Positions 23,321 through 35,220 of a stretch of 64,000 nucleotides of DNA are shown piece by piece. Both the position numbers and the translations under genes were made by a program. The notes below the pieces were generated by a model, which was not told the DNA's origin, did not search any database, and saw only the letters and a list, made by a program, of their open reading frames with translations. The stretch is from Hsuehochloa calcarea (Eukaryota; Streptophyta; Magnoliopsida; Poales; Poaceae): NCBI GenBank assembly GCA_036346395.1, contig CM070615.1, positions 9,863,534 through 9,927,533 of the forward strand, given 5' to 3'. Numbering within the stretch: the first letter of the stretch is position 1; every line of letters begins with the position of its first letter.

Positions 23321-25498
23321 CTCCTCGTTCGGCCACGTCATTTCTAAATTCTGATTTTCCCGAAAGGATTTATTTATCAACTGAAAAATGTGATAACTTG
23401 TAAAATGCATAACTAATTCATTTCAAATCCTTTTCGGTTGATTCAAATTTTGTTGGTTATGTTTTTAACTAGACTTTAATTTAAAAATGTTTCCAAACTC
23501 AGTATAGCTCCAGAAATTTTTGCTAATGAATAGTAGCATTTTTGATTTATAAAAGCTGAGCAAAATTGTTTTGGTCATATCTTTGGCATTAAGAATCCAA
23601 ATCAATTGGTTCTTGTTGCTAAATTCATTATAAATCAAGACCTTGCTACTGTAAAAATTTTAGAATTTTTGGAGAAGGTTTACTGTTGGGTCTTTGCGTT
23701 TTATTCGTTCTTATCGGTTGCTTTTTGCTTTCTCGTTAGGATCCGAAGAGCACGTTGATAATATTATTGATCCTCAGCAACACCTTGACCCACAGCAAGC
23801 AGGCAAGATATTTGATCATAAATGTCCCATTACTTTCAAAGTCTAATATCTTGTTTACAAACTATATGTATGCATTGCTTTTGTGTCCAATTAATTTTGC
23901 CTGTTTAGAGGTAGCTATTCCTAATGCATTGTTGCCATTAAAATGTTATCCCACCACAACCATAAGTTATTAATATCATTTGGTGAATTAGAGCCGGTGA
24001 TTTAATTATGCTCTTTTCTTGCCTTTGCGATGTCATGCTTAGAAATGCTTAGCTACTGGTAGAATTGGGCGGTTATCGACTTAGTCGATGACCTTGATCA
24101 CACAAATCATTTTGTTTATTTTGGTTCAGCACCTTATGCTTTTGTTTTGTAAAACCGAAAATGAAACAAAATGATTTGACTTGGGCACAATGGCATGTTG
24201 GTGTGATTGTTGGGTGTGACAAGGAAAGGTGCCTAGTCCCTAAGGACCGAAGTGTTACTTGTGTCACTAAGCCAAGCGCTTATGCGTGCTAACCACGAGA
24301 GGATATGGGACCTCTCTTGACTTAGTACTTTGGCGTGGGTTATCTCAGAGTCGCGGGGAGGGTTGTGTGTGTTGTGTGAAACATGATATGTGTTCTCGGT
24401 GTTCTTGTGTTGGGTGTGCGGTGGTGGAGATTAGGGTAGGCTCTCCACCTCGAGGAGCATTGTAGTTGTCAAGGCTTTACTGCGGCGGGTAGTTGACCGA
24501 GGCTTTACAATGACTCAGACACAGCGTATGGGTTTCTATCCATACAGGCGGCTCGTGAATAATTCACAATATTGGAAATGTCTCGTAGGACTTAGCCGTG
24601 CGGCATACCTAAGGAAGTGTGCTTAATCTAGTGGCAAAAAGCGATGCAGCGTGTGGGTACATTGGTACACCTGCGGGATAAAACTATTCGAATAGCCTCG
24701 TCCTAGGTTATGGACATGCTTGGTAAGGTCGTGCAAGAACTAGACTACAACCTTTTAAATTAAAATTTGACATGGTTGGCATGAATGGGTAATTCATGCT
24801 ATTGTTGTGGTGACTAATGGTTTAGTCACTTCGGGATTTGTTTTTCTTGTTGTTGCTACTTGATTACTCTGTTTTTATCAAATAAAATCAGATTGCAAAA
24901 TTGCCTTTGATCTATTACATTATTGCAAATAAAACTTGCTTTATGCTTAAAAATTTGAGTCCTAACTTTGCTCCACTTAAATAAGCTTGCATATAGTTAT
25001 TGTATAGATCTGTTATCATTCTTATATATCTTGCAGTACATTCAAAGTACTCACCCGAGTTTTCTTTGAAATTTGCTTTTGTTCTGAGAGGAAGAAGGTG
25101 AGCCCCAAGGGCCTCACTTTTGTGAGTTGTCTTGTGGATTCGACGACTAGCTTGGCGGTCGGTCGGTTGCCTTGTGGGTTAAAGGCACCTTGATTGGCTC
25201 TTTTGTTTATAGCCATCTTATGGCACTTTTGCTTCATTGTTAAATTTCTTTATGTATTTGTCATTTGGCGGTTGGCCTCTCTTTTATAATGACTATCCTT
25301 TATTTATGTTATCTTACGGTTTGTTGTTTTGTTTGGTTCTATGTGAATGAATGGAATTGATGCATGAACTTTGTAAAGAGGTGTGTATCTTGCATTTGGG
25401 AAGTATACATGTCTCGAGTCTCGGATTATCGATTTGTGATGCTAGGACCAAGTGGATGGTTAAGCATTACAAGCCGGATAAGCAGGGTCTCTAAGTTT

Positions 25499-25510
25499 TA
25501 GTATCGAGCC
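25499..25510 (+). other. Degenerate primer binding site, element J
   Basis: TAGTATCGAGCC lies just beyond the end of the LTR similarity and resembles TGGTATCAGAGCC with two changes and one missing base. Confidence 0.6.
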
Positions 25511-26373
25511 ATCTTGACCGTAGTAACCCAAGTTGGTCGTCTTTAGGATATTTTGAAAAACTTAATTTCAAAGTATCAAATGATTTTTGAAAGCTTAAGG
25601 AATTCTCAGATTTTATTCCTTACCTATCTTAGCTTTCTCCTCTCATCTCACTCTAATTTGAGTTTTGAAAATTGTTTACCTCTTCTTCCTTCAAAGATAG
25701 TGTTATCGATTAAATGGGTTTTGGGAACCACTGAGTTTGGCAAATTGAAGTGCTTAGGGTTTTGAAGTTTTCGGGTGAAGGTTTGGCTAGAGGCTTGGAT
25801 GCGGAATCTGGACAACACGCTTCAATTTCCAGACAGCAAGCTCAATGGTTTCTGATAGGACCACTGAGCTTGGCAAATTGAAGTGTGCCAGATTTTGAAG
25901 TTTCTAGAATGGAAGACTTACTTGGGAGCTTGGATGCAAAATCGCTACAGCAACTTCAATTTCCGGACAGCAAGCTCGATGGTTTCTAATGGGGTAGAAA
26001 ATGAGAGGATAATCAACTAAAACTTGTGGGGTTAAAAGGGTAAGATGTGATACTAGTTAGCTATGTATCTAACACTATTTTCGTTGACTGAACCTTGCTC
26101 TTTAGTGGTAATAGATCTTACCTTAATCTTCGATTTTTATCTTCTCAAACAATTACTCGTTCATTCAATACGGGTTAGTTGCATTGGGAAGTTGAGCTTT
26201 AGTTTTATGATTCCTTGCTGTTTTGGAGTCTTTTATAAGCCTTTTTAAAGTTTATATACTTGCTTGTTTTGGCTTTCGATTAGGGTGATATTCCATTCCC
26301 TAGTCGTTAGCTTTTCGCTTCATTTCGGCTTTGAATTTTGAGTCTAGTTTTAACCAAAGTTTCTTGTAACAGG
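25511..26373 (+). other. Element J leader with 133-bp tandem duplication
   Basis: No gene is seen. Positions 25727-25859 and 25860-25993 are two copies of a unit starting ACCACTGAG. Each copy holds an inverted pair AAATTGAAG ... CTTCAATTT about 78 bp apart, so each could form a stem-loop in the RNA. Confidence 0.7.
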
Positions 26374-27465
26374 ATGGCGGGCCTTTTCGTAGCGGCCAAG
26401 GCGATCGGTGGTCGGACGAGGATCTTCCTCCTCCTCAGACCATGGCGAGGTCCTTCTTGGATCGGCGCAACCGTGCGGAGGGCGGGAGGTTCTTACGGGC
26501 GTCATCGCGCGCAACACTTCCGCCCTTACGGTGCTTGAGGATCCGGGCAAGGAGTGGACATCGGCCGCGTGGGGACTTGCGGAGTTTCTTCGCACTCGGC
26601 CCCCTCGTTCTCGGTCGAGGACCGCTTGACGCTTGATTGGCCGTCTGGTTGGCGCGAAGCTCGCGCCATAGCGCGATGCGAGGAGCACGAGAAGGCGCTG
26701 TTCGCATCGCACCGGTGGAGGTGCGGCTTTGTCTTGGTGGGAGAGCTTTCGCCATGCGACTGGCGGCCACACCGTCACTTGGGAGGAGTTCCGCGCGCCT
26801 TCCGTCGAGTCACATTCCTTCCGGCTGATGAAATGAAGAAGAAGGAGTTCTTGTCGCTCGGACAGGGCGTCTCTCGATTCTGAGTACTGTCTGAGTTTAA
26901 CCATTTGGCTCGTTATGCTCGGAGGAGGTGGCCTTGATGAGGCCAAGCAAGAGAAGTTCAAGGATGGTTTGTCAGGAGCTTGGGACAAGCTATCCATCGT
27001 CGACTTCCGGTTCCGGGCCTTGGTGGACAAGGCCATCGTCGCCGAGCACTCGGGGAGGCGCTTGTGGATTCCATAGCGTAAGTGGGAGGCCCGAAGTCAT
27101 CGGGCCGATTATCCCGCTTGATCCGTCTCGGGGTCGCGTCGTGACCCGGCACCCGAGGCCGTCGGCACTGTTCTTCGTCCTTCGCGGCCGTGCCCCAATC
27201 ACGTGCACTGCGAGTCGGCGAGTGGTCCCGCAACTCCAGTGCCGGGTCACTTGCCGCTGCAACGGAAGGGCATTATGCGAACCAATGCCCTAAGAAGGCA
27301 GAGGCGACCCCTCGTCCTAATGGAGGGCGCGGGCGAGGTGGTTCTTCTCGGGACACGAAGATAGTCCCTACTACCCAAGGTGTGGGTAGTGGTCGCGTCA
27401 ACCTCATCTCGGCGGAGGAGGCACGGGAGGCACCGGCGTCGTCTTTGGGTACACTTTGTTAACTC
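26374..27465 (+). pseudogene. Element J gag (gypsy, Del/Tekay-like)
   Basis: ATGGCGGGCC at 26374 follows the leader and starts a gag region readable only in shifting frames. Blocks include VTWEEFR at about 26777, KKKEFLSLGQGVS (about 26836-26874), FNHLARYA (about 26897), EAKQEKFKDGLSGAWDKLS (26943-26996), LVDKAIVAEHSGRRL (27021-27065) and a CCHC-like remnant ending HYANQCPKK (about 27268-27297) followed by a Gly/Arg-rich tail. These are the usual successive parts of Del-type gag. Many one-base shifts break the frame even though the flanking LTRs are nearly identical. The 228-residue minus-strand frame over this region is its antisense. Confidence 0.8.
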
Positions 27466-28480
27466 TCATTACGCTCTTTGTTTTGTTTGATTCGGAGCAT
27501 CTCATTCTTTTGTTTACGAGTCTTTTCTGCTATTAGTGAGCTCCTCTTTACTCCATTGTTGATCCCATTGCTCATTCGCTCTCGGGTTGGAGTTGAGAGT
27601 GAATCGAGTGTAGGGATGTCCCAATTGAAATCGAGGGAGTAAGATTCCTTGCGAATCTTATTCTCCTCCATTCAGCAAGTTTAGATGTAATTCTTGGTAT
27701 GGATTGGTTGTCTCAGCATAAGGGACAAATCGATTGCGCCAAGAAGTGTGTCTCTCTATCTAGTCCTTCCGTGGCGGGTTAAGCTTTTACGAAGCTGCTA
27801 GGTCCGCATCTCTTGGCTTGCAGCGAAGCCGCTCTAGATATTAGTGAAGTCCCCACGGTTTGTGACTTCATTGATGTCTTTCTGAAGATCTTCGGGGATG
27901 CCACGATTCGAGACCTAGAGTTTGTCATTGAGTTGGTTCCCGGTACCGCCCCGATTTCAAAGAGGCATTATCGGATGCCACCGAACGAGTTGGTGGAGTT
28001 GAAGAAGCAACTGAATGAGCTGCAAGAAAAAGGTTTCATTCGTCCTAGCTCATCTCCGTGGGGTTGTCCGGCAATCTTCGTAAAGAAGAAGGACAATACT
28101 TTGCGCATGTGCGTTGATTACCGTCAAGCAATGAGGTAGCGGTAAAGAACAAGTATCCATTGCCCGCATTGATGATCTCTTTGATCAATTAAGCTGGAGC
28201 TCGAGTATTCTCCAAGATTGATTTGAGAGTGGGATATCATCAAGTTCGGATCGACGGAGGATATTCAAAGGCGGCTTTCTCTACTCGCTATGGCTTGTAT
28301 GAGTATACCGTCATGTCATTTGGCTTAACCAATGCTCCGCCTTGTTCATGAACCTCATGAATTCGGTATTCATGGAGTATTTGGATAAGTTTGTCGTGGT
28401 CTTCATCGATGATATTCTTATCTATTCTAAGGCCGATGAGGAACATGATGAGCATCTGAGGCTTGTGTTGGGCAAGCCGT
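27466..28480 (+). pseudogene. Element J protease and reverse transcriptase
   Basis: A frameshifted protease (D-S-G context near 27490, VILGMDWLS-type motif near 27690-27715) precedes a clear reverse transcriptase. The open part 27813-28139 contains ISKRHYRMPPNELVELKKQL, QEKGFIRPSSSPWGCPAIFV and RMCVDYRQ. Further blocks in other frames are KIDLRVGYHQVRI (about 28216), SFGLTNAP (about 28318) and the catalytic FIDDILIYS (about 28403-28430). All are gypsy-type motifs. A shift at about 28135 separates the fingers from the palm. Confidence 0.85.
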
Positions 28481-29160
28481 GAGCACCGTTGTATGCAAAG
28501 TTCGACAAGTCGCGTGCGGTTGAAGGAAGTGGCCTTCTTGGGTCATGTTCTTTCGGCGGGAGGCGTGGCCGTTGATCCTAGCAAGATCGTGATGTTCTTT
28601 CATGGGTTCGACCTACTTGATGGCGAAGTGCGGAGTTTTCTCGGTTTAGCGGGATATTATCGCCGTTTTATCGAGAACTTCTCCAAGATCGCGGCCGATG
28701 TGGAGTTGCTCAAGAAGGACAAGAAGTTCTTGTGGTCCGATGCTTGTGAGAAAGCTTCCAAGTACTCAAGAAGCGTTTGACCACGCTCCGTCCTCGTTCT
28801 TCCGATATTCATCAAAGCTTCGATATCTTTTGCGATGCTTCTCGTCGAGGACTCGGTTGTGTCCTTATGCAAGAAGGCAAGGTAGTGGCCTATGCATCAA
28901 GGCAATTGAGACCTCATGAACTCAACTATCCTACCCATGACTTGGAATTAGCTGCGGTGATTCATGCACTTAAGATTTGGCGACATTACCTAATCGGTGA
29001 TCGTTGCGAAGTGTATTCGGATCACAAAAGCCTAAAGTATTTGTTCACCCAACCAGATCTGAACCTCAGGCAAAGAGATGGTTGGAGTTGATCAAGGACT
29101 ATGACATGGGTATTCACTACCATCCGGGCAAGGCTAATGTTGTTGCTTGATGCGCTCGAT
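28481..29160 (+). pseudogene. Element J RT connection and RNase H
   Basis: 28463-28780 encodes VAFLGHVLSAGGVAVDPSKI and FLGLAGYYRRFIENFSKIA, the thumb/connection motifs of gypsy reverse transcriptase. 28777-29091 encodes the RNase H: FDIFCDASRRGLGCVLMQEG, LNYPTHDLELAAVIHALKIW and YSDHKSLKYLFTQ, carrying the expected D, E and D residues. A frameshift near 28775 separates them. A HYHPGKANVV-type end is visible near 29120. Confidence 0.85.
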
Positions 29161-30265
29161 CGGAAGCGCATTGCAATGCCTTATTGCTCGAGAGCGCCAA
29201 CCCACCTTTCTGGAGGAATTTCAGCGTCTCAACTTAGGTTTGGTTGAGCATGGTTCCCTCGCTGCCTTGGTTGTGCAACCAACCTTGGTAGATCGGATTA
29301 AGATCGCTCAACAATCGGATGTTGGAGTGAGCCGCATCAAGGAAAATATCAAGAGCAGTGCGACCAAGTGCTTCTCTGAGGATGAGCATGGTGTTGTAAG
29401 GTTCGGGCAACGCCTTGTGGTTCCAAAGGACATGGAATTGCGGAATTTGATCCTCCGCGAAGCCCATGATTCGCCTTTGTCTATTCATCCGGGGCCACAA
29501 AGATGTATCAAGATCTCCGTCAGGGATTTTGGTGGACCGAATGAAGAGGAAGATGCGAGTTCGTTCTTGAGTGCGGCGTGTGTCGTCGTGTCAAGGCGAG
29601 CATCGGCGTCGGCGGGGCGCTTGACCTTTGCCTATTCACGAATGGAAGTGGGATTCGATCGGTATGGATTTTATCACGGTCTACCCGCACCTCCAAGAGC
29701 AATGATGCCATCAGGGTTGTCATTGATCGACTAACTAAGGTGGCACACTTCCTTCGATCAAGACGGATCTCCGTGTAGGTCTTTTAGCGGATCTCTACAT
29801 TGCCCGCATCGTGAGCTTACATGGGATACCTAAGACAATTGTCTCGGATCGTGGTTCTCTTTTCACCTCTCGCTTTTGGCAAAGTTTGCAGAGGCTATGG
29901 GAACCCGTCTTACCTTTAGCACACATATCACCCCCAAGCGATGGTCGGACCGAAAGGGTCAACCAAGTGTTGGAAGACATGCTTCGTGCTTGTGTCCTCT
30001 CCTATGGAAAGAATTGGGAGAAATGCTTGCCTTTTGCGAGTTTTCCTACAACAACAGATTTCGAGGCCGGTCTTGGCATGTCACCTTCGAGGCCTTATGC
30101 GGGAGAAAGTGCGAACCCGTTGAATTGGTGCGAGGCAGGCGAAAGACCTTTCTTTGGTCGGACTCGATCAATGAGGCCGAGAGCCAAGTCCGGCTCATTC
30201 GTGATCGTTTACGCCTGACTCAATCCGAGCAAAGAGCTACGCGAATCGCCGTCGTCGTGAATTGA
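29161..30265 (+). pseudogene. Element J integrase
   Basis: Blocks in changing frames: EAHDSPLSIHPG (about 29459), a CX2C near 29570-29582, DRLTKVAHFL (about 29729-29757), SLHGIPKTIVSDRGSLFTSRFWQ (29813-29881; second catalytic Asp in SDRG), and the third acidic residue in the TE-RVNQVLEDMLRACV region near 29950-29990. The end runs through LRLTQSEQRATRIAV (about 30208-30255). This is a gypsy integrase core, split by at least five shifts. Confidence 0.8.
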
Positions 30266-30700
30266 GTTTTGAGCACGATGACTTTGTTTATCTCAAAGTC
30301 TCTCCTTTGAAGGGCCATCGGCGTTTGGCGTCAAGGGCAAGTTAGCTCCTCGATATGTCGGTCCTTACCGTGTTATCGAGAAGAAAGGGTGGTTGCCTAT
30401 AAGTTGGAATTGCCATTGCACTCGAGGGTACATGATGTTTTCCATGTGTCCCAACTAAAGAAGTGTCTCCGTGTTCCAACAGAGAAGCTCAGTTGGAAAC
30501 CCTCGATGTCAAGGGATTTGACCTATCGCGAGCACCTGTTCGCATACTCGATGAGGTGAGCGAAGAACAAGGAATAAAACCATCAGATTCCTCAAAGTTC
30601 GGTGGTCGAACCATTCGAGGATGAGGCTACTTGGGAAAGGAAGATCGTCTCGTGCGGACTATCCATCTTTCTTTCAAGAGTGAGCCAAATCTCGGGACGA
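30266..30700 (+). pseudogene. Element J integrase tail and chromodomain
   Basis: HSRVHDVFHVSQLKKCL (about 30420-30471) is the motif that precedes the chromodomain in Del/Tekay elements. APVRILDEV follows at about 30532, and an E-x-A-T-W-E stretch at about 30618. In chromoviruses this domain helps direct integration to heterochromatin. Frameshifts prevent a complete domain. It supports a chromovirus assignment for J. Confidence 0.75.
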
Positions 30701-30709
30701 GATTTTTGT

Positions 30710-30719
30710 AAGGGGAGGT
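30710..30719 (+). other. Polypurine tract, element J
   Basis: AAGGGGAGG lies immediately before the TTTGTAACATCC start of the 3' LTR, the normal position for plus-strand priming. Confidence 0.8.
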
Positions 30720-31712
30720 TTTGTAACATCCCAAATATGGGTTTGTGTTTCAAATGTAAGAAAATCAAAAGAAATTAAAACTTTTCTTGCATCTTGAAGA
30801 CTTGGCTATTTTGGTAATTCTTTTCAAAAGAATTATGGAAAATCAATTTAAATTATCTGTTGACTCTAATCAAAAACCCTCCTTGGCAAGGTCTTTTGCC
30901 AAACCCTTGAAATCTTTTACCTGAGTTCTAGGGAGGCTTGGCAACACCTCTGAATTATCTCATGATTTTTAGAAATTATTTGATAATTTTGGAGGCAAGT
31001 CAAACTGGTCAAACCCTATTTTCCTCTCTTCTGGAATTTCGGAGAATAATTCAGTGCATGAAAATCTCTGAAAATTTTATGGAAGGTTCCTCCTGCTGTC
31101 AGCAAGCTCGATTAAAATTTCATAAATTTTGGAGTTTGTTTGCTACCTCAAATAATTCCTCCAAAATCAGATGTCTAAAATTCAAATTCTAGCCGTTTGC
31201 CTTTGTTCCTCGGGTTCGAACCGGGCTCGGGCTCGAGCCACTGGACTCGGTCGATCAACTAATCGCTGCCGGCGCGATCGATCGGGTGTGCGGTCGTGGC
31301 CGTTGGATCGGCATCGAGCGGCCCTCGACCGGTTGAGCGATGGAATCGTTCTAATCCACCGATCTAACTCGGTAGTTGGATCGACATCGAGCGGTCCTCG
31401 ACCGGTTGAGCAGCCAATCGTTGTAATCCACCCGATCTAACTCAGCCGTTCGATTTCAATCCGACGATCGGCGAGTCGTCTCCTTCCTCCGTCGGCGCTC
31501 GCGTCCGTCGGCGATCGGCGTCGGCGTCTGGCGTGAGAGGAAAAAATCGGCGTCCGTCCCTTCCCGATCGCTTTTCAGCGGCTCTCTCTGCGCGCATTTA
31601 TTGCTCGTCGTGCTCCTCCTCGGCGTCCCCTCTCCAACCGCTCCGTCGCTCTCTCGCTCAAGCGGCGGTTTGACCCGAGCGGGTTATCGCCGTTGCCCTC
31701 TGCCATCCCCGG

Positions 31713-31721
31713 CTATTTAAG
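31713..31721 (+). promoter_or_regulatory. Probable TATA box, J 3' LTR
   Basis: CTATTTAAG, the equivalent of 22376 in the 5' LTR. Confidence 0.5.
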
Positions 31722-32398
31722 CTCCTTGGTTTCTCCCTTAGCTTCCTTTAGCAACACCGCAGCTCTAGCTAGCACTCACAAGCCCGCTGGAGCCACAGAT
31801 TCTCGGGAAGCTCTCGGCCGCCATTGACGGTTTTGGAGCTTCGGTGAAGTCGGTGCAGCGGGGGTTTTCTTCCACAAGTCTTTGCTCCCTCTGCTCTCCC
31901 TCTACTCACTGAAGCTTAACCCTCACTCAATTCGGTTCAATTTGTCCAGGGACGAGCTGAATTCGGATTTCCCAATTTCGGTAAAGCAGCGTTCTTCTTC
32001 GCCGGCGGCCGACTCTCCTCGGCGCTTCCATTGCGTTCGGTAGCTCCTCTTTAGTCCCTAGTGGCACGGCTTTGCTCCCTTGAACGCGGTGAGCACGTTT
32101 GCATTTTCGTTTTGGTCATTTCGGGTCACTTCGGTCCCCTCCGGCTTGCCGACGTTCTGGTCCACCGCAGCCGAATTCGTTGGTACCTTTAGGTGCGCAA
32201 TGATGTTTAGGACCCATTTGGGCACTTGCTCGCACCGCGCGCGCGGCGAGCCGCCGTGGCGAGCCGTTCCTCCGTCGTTTTTGCGGGGCGAAAGCAGGGC
32301 GATGGTTTGAGCGTGAGTCGTCGAACCGTCGATCCTTAGATCTCGACCCACGTTCGCGTGGAAAATTTTGAATTCGTCGCGCGTCTCGATGCGTGGAC

Positions 32399-32680
32399 CG
32401 TTGGATCTAAGATCAATGGTCCCGATCGCGAGTCGCGCGGGCGTTGGATCCCGGATCCACGGCTCGCGTCGCGTGAGCGTTCGGACCGCGAGCGCTCCCA
32501 TCCACGTGGGCCGTTGGATCCAGATCCAACGGCGGACGACCGATGTCGGATCGCCGCGCGCTCCGACCAAAGTGGTCGTGGACCGTTGGATCCTGATCCA
32601 ACGGTTAACGACCAGGGTTTCGCGGCCGCGCGCGCGCGCGTTAGCGCTGGGACGCGGACCGTCGGATCCGAGATCGACGC
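32399..32680. repeat. Palindrome array, J 3' LTR
   Basis: The same five-palindrome series as 23041-23320. The best copies are 32511-32532 (arms CCGTTGGATC/GATCCAACGG) and 32583-32604. Confidence 0.85.
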
Positions 32681-34874
32681 TCCTCGTTCGGCCACGTCAT
32701 TTCTAAATTCTGATTTTCCCGAAAGGATTTATTTATCAACTGAAAAATGTGATAACTTGTAAAATGCATAACTAATTCATTTCAAATCCTTTTCGGTTGA
32801 TTCAAATTTTGTTGGTTATGTTTTTAACTAGACTTTAATTTAAAAATGTTTCCAAACTCAGTATAGCTCCAGAAATTTTTGCTAATGAATAGTAGCATTT
32901 TTGATTTATAAAAGCTGAGCAAAATTGTTTTGGTCATATCTTTGGCATTAAGAATCCAAATCAATTGGTTCTTGTTGCTAAATTCATTATAAATCAAGAC
33001 CTTGCTACTGTAAAAATTTTAGAATTTTTGGAGAAGGTTTACTGTTGGGTCTTTGCGTTTTATTCGTTCTTATCGGTTGCTTTTTGCTTTCTCGTTAGGA
33101 TCCGAAGAGCACGTTGATAATATTATTGATCCTCAGCAACACCTTGACCCACAGCAAGCAGGCAAGATATTTGATCATAAATGTCCCATTACTTTCAAAG
33201 TCTAATATCTTGTTTACAAACTATATGTATGCATTGCTTTTGTGTCCAATTAATTTTGCCCTGTTTAGAGGTAGCTATTCCTAATGCATTGTTGCCATTA
33301 AAATGTTATCCCCTGCCACAACCATAAGTTATTAATATCGCTGGTGAATTAGAGCCCGGTGATTTAATTATGCTCTTTTACTGCCTTTGCGATGTCATGC
33401 TTAGAAATGCTTAGCTACCGGTAGAATTGGGCGGTTATCGACTTAGTCGATGACCTTGATCACACAAATCATTTTGTTTATTTTGGTTCAGCACCTTATG
33501 CTTTTGTTTTGTAAAACCGAAAATGAAACAAAATGATTTGACTTGGGCACAATGGCATGTTGGTGTGATTGTTGGGTGTGACAAGGAAAGGTGCCCAGGT
33601 CCCTAAGGACCGAAGTGTTACTTGTGTCACTAAGCCAAGCGCTTATGCGTGCTAACCACGCGAGAGGGATATGGGACCTCTCTTGACTTAGTACTTTAGG
33701 CGTGGGTTATCTCAGAGTCGCGGGGGGGGTTGTGTGTGTTGTGTGAAACATGATATGTGTTCTCGGTGTTCTTGTGTTGGGTGTGCGGTGGTGGAGATTA
33801 GGGTAGGCTCTCCACCTCGAGGAGCATTGTAGTTGTCAAGGCTTTACTGCGACGGGTAGTTGACCGAGGCTTTACAATGACTCGACACAGCGTATGGGTT
33901 TCTATCCATACAGGCGGCTCGTGAATAATTCACAATATTGGAAATGTCTCGTAGGACTTAGCCGTCTTAGGCATACCTAAGGAAGTGTGCTTAATCTAGT
34001 GGCAAAAGGCGATGCAGCGTGTGGGTACATTGGTACACCTGCGAGGATATAAACTATTCGAATAGCCTCGTCCTAGGTTATGGACATGCTTGGTAGGTCG
34101 TGCAAGAACTAGACTACAACCTTTTAAATTAAAATTTGACATGGTTGGCATGAATGGGTAATTCATGCTATTGTTGTGGTGACTAATGGTTTAGTCACTT
34201 CGGGATTGATGTTTTTTCTTGTTGTTGCTACTTGATTACTCTTTTTTTATCAAATAAAATCAGATTGCAAAATTGCCTTTGATCTATTACATTATTGCAA
34301 ATAAAACTTGCTTTATGCTTAAAAATTTGAGTCCTAACTTTGCTCCACTTAAATAAGCTTGCATATAGTTATTGTATAGATCATTTATCATTCTTATATA
34401 TCTTGCGAGTACATTCAAAGTACTCACCCGATTTTCTTTGAAATTTTGTTTGTTCTGAGAGGAAGAAGGTGAGCCCCAAGGGCCTCACTTTTGTGAGTTG
34501 TCTTTGTGGATTCGACGACTAGCTTTGGCGGTCGGTCGGTTGCCTTGTGGGTTAAAGGCACCTTGATTGGCTCTTTTGTTTATAGCCATCTTATGGCACT
34601 TTTGCTTCATTGTTAAATTTCTTTATGTATTTGTCATTTGGCGGTTGGCCTCTCTTTTATAATGACTATCCTTTATTTATGTTATCTTACGGTTGTTGTT
34701 TTGTTTGGTTCTATGTGAATGAATGGAATTGATGCATGAACTTTGTAAAGAGGTGTGTATCTTGCACTTTAGGAAGTATACATGTCTCGAGTCTCGGATT
34801 ATCGATTTGTGATGCTAGGACCAATGGATGGTTAAGCATTACAAGTCGGATAAACTCTAAGGTCTCTACTTGCA

Positions 34875-35220
34875 TGGTTCAAGCCACTTGATGTAACCCG
34901 TTGCACCAAACTTCTCGTTCTTATACATCCAGTATCTTGCTTAAGACCAACCACTTCACCCGATATCCTTGATCATTCTGGACCTTGATTTCACCAATCT
35001 AAGTCGCAATCATCCTTGTCGTTGACCGTAGTTAACTCTAAGCTTCCCTACATAACAATAGACCAAGAAATCGATTCAGAGCACAAGTTCTTTCGCAACT
35101 TGACATACGTTAGACAAAACATGCATTATGCAATACATATGCACCAAATCAAAGACCCTAGGTCATTACCAAAGTTCAGCACACCTCACTGTGCACTGAA
35201 CTGCCACGGCGGTTAGACCG
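34875..35220 (+). repeat. D-family LTR, segment 2 of 4
   Basis: Resembles 57200-57440 of the D-family LTR in element F, including TTCTGGACCT and ACAAGTTCTTTCGCAACTTG, then AAAACATGCATTATGCAA (matching 57385-57423). It resumes the LTR left at 13094 and is cut again at 35221 by LTR I. Confidence 0.7.

Larger units (their letters stand above)
21385..25497 (+). repeat. Element J 5' LTR (about 4.1 kb)
   Basis: Begins TGTAACATCCCAAATATGGG; the same start recurs at 30722 with close similarity to the end. Contents: a 73-bp unit in two copies (21973-22118), a GC-rich promoter region, an array of GGATCCAACGG palindromes (23041-23320), CTATTCGAATAG (24684-24695) and AGTAC...GTACTC (25035-25052). The stretch 23341 to about 23900 looks identical to 32698 to about 33257. 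Very long LTRs with this start suit Del/Tekay chromoviruses, which agrees with the pol fragments inside. Confidence 0.85.
30722..34874 (+). repeat. Element J 3' LTR (about 4.15 kb)
   Basis: Direct repeat of 21385-25497, from TGTAACATCCCAAATATGGG to ...CTACTTGCA. It carries the same TATA-like box (31713-31721), palindrome array (32399-32680), CTATTCGAATAG (34054-34065) and GAGTAC...GTACTC (34407-34425). Long parts look identical to the 5' copy, while CG-rich parts differ by scattered small indels. The sequence after 34874 is D-family LTR, not element C. Confidence 0.85.

Noticed and set aside
22693..23347. Several overlapping 70-127-codon frames on both strands
   Set aside because: They lie in the CG-rich palindrome array of the J LTR and recur at 32058-32762 with frame changes; palindromes give similar peptides on both strands. 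No domain is seen.
26350..27036. 228-codon minus-strand open frame
   Set aside because: It is antisense to the recognisable J gag (EAKQEKFKDGL and neighbours on the plus strand), is Arg/Ser/Pro-rich low complexity, and owes its length to high GC.
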